From the NCBI GenBank assembly GCA_009801015.1, contig VHZZ01000074.1, positions 93,023-115,193 on the forward strand: a stretch of 22,171 nucleotides of DNA. The letters are read 5' to 3'. This document shows positions 10,036 through 18,856 of this stretch, piece by piece; the first letter of the stretch is position 1, and each line of letters begins with the position of its first letter. The notes beneath the pieces are model-generated. The model ran no database searches, was not told where the DNA came from, and saw only the letters and a program-made list of their open reading frames with translations. A program made the translations under genes and the position numbers. This DNA is from Silene noctiflora (Eukaryota; Streptophyta; Magnoliopsida; Caryophyllales; Caryophyllaceae).

Positions 10036-10908
10036 TAATAGGCTTATCGTGTACCTAAAAAAAATACCTTAGGCTTAACTAGCAACAAACAAATGTAGTC
10101 ATGGAAGTAAGGGTCGATCACAGGGAGACAGTGGATGCAATATAACAAGCTATGAATAGAATTCTATCAAGGTCGATTACGATTGATGTTTGGCTTGGTA
10201 ATTAGCAAAATGAGATATACAATGATGTAAAACAACGATGATAAAGATCTAGGGAAATGGGGTTACACCATGTATATTGTCAATTAACAATATTGAAATT
10301 AGAGAACATAAAATCAAGTGTTGTCTAGATTATTAGCAATTTCCTCTCAGCCTATTTCCAACCATAGAACGATTACTAATAAGCTCTCGCACAAATTAGA
10401 TCGGACTATTATATCATGCTTTGCCTAATTCTAATCCCGACTTTTGCTCTTAGGAGAAGAATAACAAATTAATCAAAGACTGTGATCAAGAATCAAAGAT
10501 TAATAATATAAAACAAGCATGTGATATAAACAACAAGATGATATTATAATTCTCTATTTCAACATGTAAAAAGAACTAATCACACATGGCTTCCCCGACC
10601 ATAGATATGAAAACTACTCACACATAATAACGGCGAAACTAACAACAATTAAACAAATAAACAACATGATGATAATGTGTAAATTAGAATTTAAATAACA
10701 ATAACAAAATAGAGGAATAGAAATTACCCAATCAAAGGAATAAGAACAAAACCATAGAAAACAAGAACAAGAATAACCCGGAAATCCAACTTGAAATTAC
10801 TTAAACAAAGTGTTTGATAACAAATGTAAACAACTGAAATGAAAACTAGGGTTTATGAGATTGAGAATTACATCTAAAAGCGTGTTTAAAAATGATACAA
10901 ATGCTTGC

Positions 10909-10917
10909 ATTATATAA
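10909..10917 (-). promoter_or_regulatory. TATA box of element B LTR
   Basis: The minus strand reads TTATATAAT, 45 bp downstream of the palindrome pair at 10963-10994. The placement mirrors that in elements A and C. Confidence 0.5.
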
Positions 10918-10962
10918 GAGAAAATGAAGTAGCTCAAACGTCGGGCGTGTAAAACCAGCCAA

Positions 10963-11151
10963 CCCCGATCGGGGAGGCACAGCCCCGATCGGGGAGACAG
11001 AGCTCTAGATATTTTCTCTTCAAATTTCCTTTCCTATATAATAATGCGTAACCCCACAGGTCCGGGGTTACTAACCCCGATAGGGGTCGTGGATATTCAT
11101 TTTTGGATCTTATAATTCTTCAAAGATGACATGAATTACAACCCCAAGGGG
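10963..11151. repeat. CCCCGATCGGGG palindrome cluster in B's LTR
   Basis: Perfect 12-bp palindromes lie at 10963-10974 and 10983-10994, again 20 bp apart. A degenerate CCCCGATAGGGG is at 11075-11086 and CCCCAAGGGG at 11142-11151, with a looser CCCC/GGGG pair at about 11052-11067. Confidence 0.85.
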
Positions 11152-11508
11152 TAGGGGTTGCAGTTTGGGGTGGCATCAAAATCTCTTAATCTTCATTATT
11201 CTTCACTTAAGCTCCATTTTCTTCACATAAGATGCAACCAAATGTCATTCTTCCTTCCTCGGGTTGCATGTATCTTCCCAAAACGCCCTCATATGGCCAA
11301 GAGTCACTCCAATAGCCTCGTGATACTCGGTAAATGCCAAAACGATAGGAAAACGCCGTCAAAAGCACAATTTCCTACAAAATGCAACAAAGCATGCAAA
11401 AACGCCTAGAACACGGAATTAGCTCACAATATCACTTCAATAAGTGGAAATATTATGAGAAAACGAGCTAAAATAGGGAGGTAAATCATATAAAAATAGC
11501 ATACATCA

Positions 11509-11522
11509 AACTACCCCAAGCT
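11509..11522 (-). promoter_or_regulatory. Polypurine tract of element B
   Basis: The minus strand reads TAGCTTGGGGTAGTT directly before the LTR start TGATG. This identifies the LTR at 10036-11508 as the 3' LTR. Confidence 0.7.
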
Positions 11523-13126
11523 AAACCCTTGCTTTTCCCCAAGCAAGCACACATAATCAAATAAGGGTAAAGAGCGAACAAATATCATCAATTGCAAAAT
11601 CCCAATATAAGCTAGTAAGCATAATGAATCATAATCCCGAAACAACATGGGCATAAGGAGAGTGTAAAAACATGGATGAGATTTACATGGCGGCGTTGCA
11701 TGAAAGACTGTCTTTAGACTTTTCGGCTCTTGCATGATCTTTTGACAATGAACTCTTACGGTTCACTCAAGCACACATTTAAATGTAAAAGGGATTTTTT
11801 GAGTGACACTCACCTAACTCCGGCTCATGAGAATGCGCCCTCAATCTAATATGGTAATAATTCCAAGACCACAAGTCAAAACAATCAAATGAAAGCACTA
11901 AAAAGAAGCCAAAGGTAAAGAGAAGGCAATGGGATACGGGTAAGAAGGGGGAACAAATGAGTTATGGAAAGTGGAGCTAAGTTAAGCTAGCAACTAACCA
12001 AAATGTGAAAGGGTGCTCAATCCAAGTTCCAAACCCATCCCAAGTAGGAGGCATGAAGTCAAAAACAGCATATTGACTTCTTTTTATGACAAAACAAGAG
12101 TAAATTCTCAAAACTTATCATTAACAACATGGAAATTACTTCACAAAACCTATTATTCTCTTTTCTTTTTCACCATTATTTTTTTCATGCTTCTTCTTCT
12201 TCTTCTTTTTTTCTTTTTTTTTTTTCAATTTTGCTTTCATTTTTTTTTCCACATCATTCTTTTTTTTTCCTTTTTTTAACTTCTCATTGTTTTTCTCAAT
12301 TCAAAAACCAATCTAGGCACGAAAATAAGTAACTCCACCCAACCAAGCTCACAATGACACAAATGAACAATATCCCAAATGAGCAACCAAACACAAATGA
12401 TGAAGCTACAAGCTTGACAAGGTAGACAAGTTTTGAATGTAGCTAGATATGAGGCAATGCGTATAAGGAGTGAGAATGGGCAATAGGTCAAAGTGAATGA
12501 CTTCAAATGCTTAACAAATCATGAATGCAATGCTCATAAGAAGTGAAATAAAGACCATACTTGTGCGTTTTGATGTAACACACACCACAAGGAGACCTAC
12601 ACATACCTAAGTGAGGCCGGGTATAGATGCACCGGTCTAAGGAGGCTCTACCTTTGAATTTTTGTAGGTTGCCAAAGTCAAGATCAAGCCTACTGACTCT
12701 AAATTTCATCCCCCACCCACTATGTCAAGAGATCCCCATGCATGCAAATCCCGTCAATAAGTGTGAAACATTAGCTATAAAGCTACAATTAGGATAAATA
12801 AAGAAAGCATAAGTGAGGGTAAGCATCACAAAGTCACATGAATTTTTTAAATTTTTTTTCAACTAACTACATGCAAAGCTAACTAACATGCTCTAACAAG
12901 ATGCAAATCCCTCCCCAAGCTAAACATCACATTGTCCCTAATGTGCACAACAAGAAGCAACCATCAAACCGTAGAAACGGTTCTCAGCACATAATCCAGC
13001 AAGACAAAATGTTTAATGGGGAAAGGGAAGAAAACTAAAATGCAAGGAAATGAAGGAGTACTTACTAAACTATCTAGCCTCCCCCAAGCTAGTATTTACC
13101 TACGGGAGCCATCCAAAGCGTCATCT
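11523..13126 (-). mobile_element. Element B long 3' noncoding region
   Basis: About 1.6 kb lies between the ORF end and the LTR. It has extra polypurine-tract-like motifs on the minus strand at about 13078-13092 (AGCTTGGGGGAGG) and 12911-12925 (AGCTTGGGGAGG). A long minus-strand purine tract occupies about 12150-12290. I find no credible coding frame; poly-phenylalanine frames there are artefacts of the tract. Confidence 0.6.
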
Positions 13127-14699
13127 TCAAGAGAAGGGCCACCACATGTAGTCTGGATTGTCATTACGTGCTTGGTCACTAGGTGCTTGATCACCACCGG
13201 ATCCCGACGCACCCCTACTAGAAATACCACCAAACATGCTCCCACCACGATACTCACCATCAAAACCATGAATGTTTCTCCCAATATAGCCATTATATCC
13301 ACCATAGCCGCCATTTCCACCATTTCCACTGTCTATGCCCTCAACTCCATAATCTGAGCCACAATAATCCGATCCGGGCTCATATGTACCTGCATCATAG
13401 CTAGAAGAAACACCAAAACCACCCTCGGGCCAAGTATAAAATGATTGGTGAGGGCCCTCAGGAGAAATGACACCTTGCCAAGCAAAATCATCATAAATGG
13501 GGGACAAGGTAAGTCTTTTGTCGTTTTGTATGGTGTTAATGTTAATGCTCATTCCACGCATCATTTCCATAATTTCATCATTGTAAGAGTGAGGGGTGGT
13601 ATGGGAAGATTGACCGGTCTCACGACGAGCATAGATGACGGAAGGGGCATCGAGTGTCTCGGCACCTCAGGGCAAAAGATAAGTAGGTCTTATGAAAGGT
13701 ACGCCCGCTTGCCGTTTGACATGCACTAGGTCAAGTAACTTGCCAACATCTCCCGCGAGACTAATGGAGTCGCGGTTTCCAATATTCCAAATCATATTAG
13801 GGTGAGCATTCTGGAACCAATTCAAGGATATGAAGTAGTCATAGTCAAGTCCATCACCCGCTTCCCTGGATGAAGCAAAGGTCTCAAATGGGTAAGTCTT
13901 GGTTAAAACGGCAAACCCGAGTAGCTATTCTAGTCATTAACCTAGCCAACACAATAGAACTAGTGGAGGGATTACATTGTTTGGTCAAATGGTTCGCATA
14001 GTGATAGAGGATATTGATCCCCCACTTCTCATCACCATCAACATTCAAGAAGGCACCCAAAATCTCCAGCTCTAGCTTCCTCACCGAGTGAGGTTCATTA
14101 CGACCCAAGAAGGTCCAACCCATAAATCTTTTCCATATACGAATGGCGGGGTAATGGATGGTTTGGTGAGGAACATGGTTCCAATTTTCAATGGGGCGGT
14201 GGGATATAGCATTCCAAGTATTTAACAGATTATAGTGCTCGGGTGACTCAATATGCAATTTCTCACGTTTTAAGCTAAAAATTTCGGCAAAGGGACCCAA
14301 GTCCATACGGTAGTCATGATTAAACAATCGGAAACTCACACCATATATGAATTCCTTCTTCTTAGACTTGTGGAACTCAAATGAGCTTAGAAACTCAAGT
14401 GTGAGTTTGGGGAAGGTCTTATAGTTCATTGGGTAAGCATACCCCATATCCAATCCCTTAAACAACCTCTTAACATGCTTATCAATACCAATACTCTTTA
14501 AAGAGTTGTGATTGATGAATTTGGTAGCTTTTCATACCTTTACTCCTAAGAGACACCCATTTATACCATTGTCTTTCACTTTTATAGATAACATCGGGAA
14601 AATCCGGGTCAGGCCATTCTGGTGTCTCTTGCACTTGAGGTTCCCCTTGTCTTTGTCTCTTTGATGGTTGTTTTGTTTTGAACTTTTCTTAGGAGCCAT
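13127..14699 (-). pseudogene. Athila ORF1-family / envelope-position protein, broken
   Basis: It reads leftward from ATG (MAPKKSS) and, unbroken, would be about 520 codons. The central part at 14465-13884 resembles the ATHILA ORF-1 family, which in these elements usually lies between pol and the 3' LTR and whose function is unknown (ISFRLFN-type block here VSFRLFNHDY, then IWKRFMGWTFLGRNE and ARLMTRIATRV). The C-terminal 70 or so residues are rich in Gly, Tyr, Ser and Asp. Four breaks are visible: frameshifts near 14650-14665, near 14530-14540 (an extra base in an A run) and near 13885, and an in-frame TGA at 13669-13667. I see no convincing signal peptide or transmembrane segment, so calling it an envelope protein is not justified from this copy. 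Confidence 0.7.
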
Positions 14700-15453
14700 G
14701 AATTTCTGAAAAATCAATTCAAAAAAATTCAAGCATGAAAATCTTAGCAACAACTACCCAAAACATGTGTAATAGAACAAATTAAGAGTATAATTCATCC
14801 TATAAGCAAGTAAATCACACTATAAAACCAATTTATACCCAAATAAATGGATTAACAAAAACCCCCAAATTGGATCTAGGGTTAGCGGAATTGGAAATTA
14901 GTGAATGAAATTGGGTAAATCAAAGAAGGAATGCATAGAAACTTACTTGTTGATGATTATTGATGAGCAAACCTTGAAGATTGATGAAAGGAGTTTTTAG
15001 AGTGATTTTGGGGAAAAAATTAAGTAGAGAGTGTGAAGGAAGCTTTACCTATCCCGTCAAAATTATAAAGGAATTTGGGGAATTTCGTGCTTATGACAAA
15101 AGATGAGGAAATAAGAAACCACGTCCCCGATTGGGGTTACCTCTCCCTGATCGGGGAGACCTGTGTCTACGAGCTTTTCAATTTTTCATCATTTCTTAGG
15201 CTTGTATTTTTTACTACGACCTCGGGTAGGGTCACTTACCCCGACAGCATGGGGAAGCATGCCAAAGTCTTGTCTTGAGCTCCTTATCTTCTTCATTCAC
15301 CTAAAATCACATTTTCACAAGAACAACTAAACTAGAAATTGTCTCTAAAGCTATAAAAATAGTAAATTGTCCAAAAATTACAACTAAAAACACGGGTTGC
15401 CTCCTGAGAAGCGCTGATTTTACGTCCCGCACGATGTAAGAAGCTTGAGTGGA
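14700..15453 (-). mobile_element. Element B spacer between pol and ORF
   Basis: This noncoding spacer carries, on the minus strand, GTGCGGGACGTAAAATCAGC and then AGGAGGCAACCCG (15390-15432), a block I have seen just downstream of pol in Athila-like elements. CGATCG-type palindromes recur at 15125-15136 (CCCCGATTGGGG) and 15145-15156 (CCCTGATCGGGG), with looser GGG/CCC pairs to about 15255. No coding frame is credible. Confidence 0.6.
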
Positions 15454-16032
15454 TCAATTCTTCATAGATGGAGGTTCCAAGAATACCTCCTCCACGACTC
15501 CAACGATTGCATTCTCATGATATAACTTTAAACGATGGGCATTAACTTTGAATTTTTCACCATTGGTGGTCATCACCTCAACGGAACTGAGCTTGTTGAC
15601 ATTAATGAGGGTGTAAGGACTGGACCACTTGGACCTTAACTTTCCCGGAAAAAACTTGAAGCAGGAATTGAACAAGAGTACCTTATCACCAATCACAAAC
15701 TCCTTCTTGAGTATCTTCTTGTCATGCCACCACTTTGTCTTCTCTTTGTAGATATGGGAGCTCTAATAAGGTTGCAAGCGAAATCCATCACGTTCATTGA
15801 GTTGCAATAGTCACTTCTCTCCACAAAGTGTAGCATCAAAGTTAAGCTTCTTGATTGCCCAAAAATATTTTTGCTCCATCTCAACCGGTAGATGACAAGC
15901 CTTTATATAGACCAAGCTATATGGTGATGTGCCAATGGGTGTCTTGAAAGCGGTCCTATATGTCCACTTAGTGTCATTAAGCTTCATACTTCAATCTTTC
16001 CTTGATTTAGCAACAACTTTCTCAAGTATGGA
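15454..16032 (-). pseudogene. Element B integrase C-terminal part, interrupted by C
   Basis: Reading leftward, the segment shows the end of a Ty3/gypsy integrase: ILEKVVAKSRKD, then KLNDTKWTYRTAFKTPIGTS, SPYSLVYIKACHLPVE, the region before YKEKTKWWHDKK, and the C-terminal block IGDKVLLFNS, FPGKLRSKW, FKVNAHRLKLY. Integrase inserts the DNA copy into the host genome. In-frame stops lie at 15993-15991 (probably Trp to TGA), 15813-15811 and 15765-15763. The reading is continuous up to 16032, where element C's LTR starts, so C cut the gene. The catalytic core residues are not in the window. Confidence 0.85.
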
Positions 16033-16310
16033 TGATGATTCATAATTATATACACTTTTATGCCTTTCCTTAGCTACTTTTGAGACGGTTTTTTGCTTTA
16101 ATATGTCATTTATATGCCGTTTATGTTAGAATGTCGATACTTCTGCTATTTAGTGTTTAAATGCAGGATGAATGCATTTGTGGAGGAAATGAGTAAAGTG
16201 GAGCACCGCGGGGTTGGCAAGACAGAGTAAGGAAAAGATAGCACGGAAACCAAGAAGGAAAGATGGAAAGAAGAGGAGAAATCGCAAGATGAAGAAGCTG
16301 GGGCTAGTTC

Positions 16311-16378
16311 CTCGATCGAGTAGGTGGTACCTCGATCGAGGATGATGTCCTCGATCGATTATGCTTGACTCGATCGAG
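16311..16378. repeat. Four CTCGATCGAG palindromes in C's LTR
   Basis: Copies start at 16311, 16331, 16350 (CTCGATCGAT) and 16369, spaced 20, 19 and 19 bp. They end 55 bp before the TATA box at 16434. Confidence 0.92.
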
Positions 16379-16433
16379 GATCCACTTCGCTGAAGACTTT
16401 CCCGGAACTTTCCTTAAGTCGGTTTATTTGTAA

Positions 16434-16440
16434 TATAAAT
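16434..16440 (+). promoter_or_regulatory. TATA box of element C LTR
   Basis: TATAAAT lies in a block conserved with A's LTR (gtttgtaatataaata type). A start site near 16465 would make the region before it U3 and give a long R-U5 of about 800 bp. Confidence 0.6.
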
Positions 16441-17271
16441 AAGAAATTCGTGCTTGATTATGAGGTTACGCATTATTTTACATAAAAAATCCTAGAAAAC
16501 CTTAGTTTAGTTTAGCTATTATTATTTTTCCAGATCTACGCCTTTATTTACGGTACTTTGTTAATCTTTCTTCATTAATTATTAATTCAAGTTCTAGTTT
16601 TATAATTGCTTTATTATTCATCTTTTACATGCTTTTAATTATACTTTATATTCACCTTATTGTTGTAGTTCTTGTTAGTATGAGTAGCTAAATTATTAAT
16701 CTAGGGTGAATGGGGATCTAGGTTGTTAGAAGAGGGTTTATCTTAATGAATTTATTGTTAAATTGCTTTGTGTTGTTGTTTAATTGTTGCCCTGAATCTA
16801 ATTGATTAGTTACTGACTAGGATTAGTTAGTTAGTCTTGCAAATTAGGATTTTCACCGACCGGTTAAGATTAGTATAGGGTGCGACAATTAAATAGACTG
16901 ACTTAATTATAGCGAACGCATGTTAAGCTTAGATCTCAAGGGAATATTTGAGTCGACCGATCATATGACCTTAAACAACATAACTGCTCAATTAATTAGT
17001 TAAATCATCACCCCTGGATAACTGACCAGTGAACTTGATCCCCAGACCTTTTTATTATTATTGAATTTGTCTTTATTTACACCGCAATTAGTTGATAGCA
17101 ACCTAATCAACCTTCAAGAAAACTGTTACCTTTAAGACGGACTTAATTGATAGCAAACTAGATAATTACCGCCTCCCCGTGGATACGATACCTTACTTAC
17201 TGCTAGCTATTTGTTAGTAGTATTTTAGGATTACTTTGATTGTGGTGATACGACTAAACCCTTGTCAAATG

Positions 17272-17288
17272 TGGCGCCGTTGCCGGGG
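17272..17288 (+). promoter_or_regulatory. Primer binding site for tRNA-Asp
   Basis: TGGCGCCGTTGCCGGGG is complementary to the 3' end of plant tRNA-Asp (GTC), including its CCA, over all 17 bases. tRNA-Asp priming is usual in the Athila/Tat group. Confidence 0.92.
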
Positions 17289-17330
17289 AGGCAACTATTT
17301 TCTGTTTGTTTTTGTTTAAGTTTGTCTTTT

Positions 17331-17358
17331 GTCTCAGGGAACCTTAGTTCCTTGAGAC
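17331..17358 (+). other. Strong hairpin in element C leader
   Basis: GTCTCAGGGAAC and GTTCCTTGAGAC pair over 12 positions (11 Watson-Crick, one G-U) around the loop CTTA. It lies between the primer site and the gag ATG, where retroelement packaging or dimerisation signals usually sit. Confidence 0.8.
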
Positions 17359-17389
17359 AGTTTTTATATTTTTTTGGTTGTTTTCGTGT

Positions 17390-18856
17390 ATGCCCAGGTC
17401 AATTAGGTCTGAGATTGTACCTTTAGATCCCGAGCCAGAGAAGACTTTTCGCTACAGACGAAAATTTCAGAGAGAAATTAGTCAGGTGGAAGACTTGAGT
17501 ACACCTGACGCTGACTACAAGCTATTTACGTTTGAAGAAGATCGGTCCTTAGAAGAGGACAAACAAATTTCTGCCACTGACATTCCAGTAATCAAGATGC
17601 CTACTTTACCCGCTTACTCATAGCCTACCCTTGCATCTATTCCTAAGGGATTCAAGCTCCCCACTACAGATAAAGACACTTTTGAGATTCTCCCATCCTA
17701 CATCAATTTGGTGGAGCGAAATATGTTTGGAGGAGGAGCTGGAGAGGATCCTGCCAAGCATATGGAGAAATTCACTGACTATTGTTGCTCCATCCCTTTG
17801 ACTGCTGGAGTAACTCAAGATCAAGTGAAGCAGGTTCTTTTTCCTTTTTCACTGAGAGATGGTGCAGCAGAATGGCTAAGATTTTTAGATATGGAGGCTC
17901 TTGCTATAACTTATTGGAATTCTTTAGCTCTTGCCTTCTATAAGAGATATTTCCCACCAAAGAAGACTAATGCTCTGAGAGGCCAAATTAAAAGCTTTAA
18001 ACAAGGGCCTACTGAAGATTTAAATGAGGCGTGGGTACGCTTCAAGAGATTGGTTCGTTCAGTCCCCCATCATGTCTTTCAAAAGTGGTTTCTTTGCAAC
18101 CAGTTTTAAAATGGGTTGTATGATGACCATAGAGCTCTCCTTGACTCTTCTGCCAATGGGAGATTCCAGAATAACACCAATGATGATACTGCTTGGAAGT
18201 TGATAGATGAGATGGCTACTCACACTGCTGAGTACGGTAATCCCAGGGATAGTACGAGAGGGAATGGGTTGGATAGTGTAGTTGTAGCACAATTAGAGGC
18301 TTTAACTGCCCAAATAGCCGAATTGAATACATCTCAACCTCTGGGTAAGCGGCAAACGATTCATGCCATGATTCAACAAGAAGTGTTCTGTGAAAGATGT
18401 GGGATTGAGGGTCATACTGCGGCACGATGTATGAGCTCCATAGAGCAAGTACGTGCTTTCCAGTCTTTCAAGCAAGGTACTCCATATTCTACCTTCTTCA
18501 CTGAGAGGAGCCCGCAGAATAATGCTTATATCATCCCTCAGAATCGCGACAATCAGATGCAGGACAACTTTGCTAGGTAAAACCAAGGAGGTCATAATTT
18601 TAATCAACAACCATTCCAACCGATACAGCCTCCTCCACAAGCTCCTACTAAGGACTTAGCTGAGATGAAAGCAATGTTGCAGCAGAGTTTGATGATCCAG
18701 CAAAAGCAAGCATCCCAAATTTCTGAACTTATGGCTCACAAAAAGATGTTAGACGCTCAAGTTGCTCACTTGGCGGTCCAATATCCTTCAAAACAGCCCA
18801 GAAATATCCCCCTCAAGGTAAATAAGAACTTGAACAAGTCAACGCTATATCATTGA
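17390..18856 (+). pseudogene. gag: Element C gag (capsid and nucleocapsid), three stops
   Basis: Gag forms the particle that packages element RNA. The frame starts at the ATG at 17390 (MPRSIRSEIVPL) and stays open in one frame except for three stops: TAG at 17621-17623, TAA at 18107-18109 and TAA at 18578-18580. The retrotransposon gag domain includes DGAAEWLRFLD, FYKRYFPP, LNEAWVRFKRLVRS and, just across the second stop, the NGLYDDHRALLD block. A CX2CX4HX4C zinc knuckle lies at 18389-18430 (CERCGIEGHTAARC). A Gln-rich stretch and a coiled-coil-like Leu/Gln/Met region follow at 18600-18790. The frame is lost near 18815-18835 by an indel. The first and third stops fit C-to-T changes of Gln codons; the second replaces a probable Tyr codon. 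Confidence 0.85.

Larger units (their letters stand above)
10036..11508 (-). mobile_element. Element B (Athila-like): 3' LTR
   Basis: On the minus strand the LTR starts TGATGTATGC next to a polypurine tract and ends GTACACGATAAGCCTATTA, resembling the end of A's LTR (CGATTTTAGCCCTATCA). The terminal CA has become TA. Length is 1473 bp. It contains CCCCGATCGGGG palindromes and a TATA box. The left junction was set by where homology between A and element C breaks off. GTATA (10031-10035) is the expected target duplication, but its partner lies outside the window. Confidence 0.75.
16033..17267 (+). mobile_element. Element C: 5' LTR
   Basis: It starts TGATGATTCATAATTATATA and ends CCCTTGTCA, with TG and CA ends and a length of 1235 bp. 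A primer site follows 4 bases later, proving it is the 5' LTR of a plus-strand element. It matches A's LTR in inverted orientation. The five bases before it (ATGGA, 16028-16032) are the expected target duplication; the partner lies beyond the window. Confidence 0.92.

Noticed and set aside
12013-12332. Hydrophobic Phe-rich membrane proteins
   Set aside because: These are translations of the T/C-rich strand of element B's purine tract.
13016-13729. Plus-strand ORFs opposite the ORF1-type gene
   Set aside because: They are antisense shadows of the minus-strand reading frame, which has family-like sequence.
13127-14699. True envelope glycoprotein
   Set aside because: The position matches the envelope slot, but no signal peptide, transmembrane segment or cleavage site is visible. 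The similarity is to the ATHILA ORF-1 family of unknown function.
16311-16378. CRISPR-like array from evenly spaced repeats
   Set aside because: Repeats are 10-bp palindromes with 9-10 bp spacers in a plant LTR promoter. Length, context and organism do not fit.
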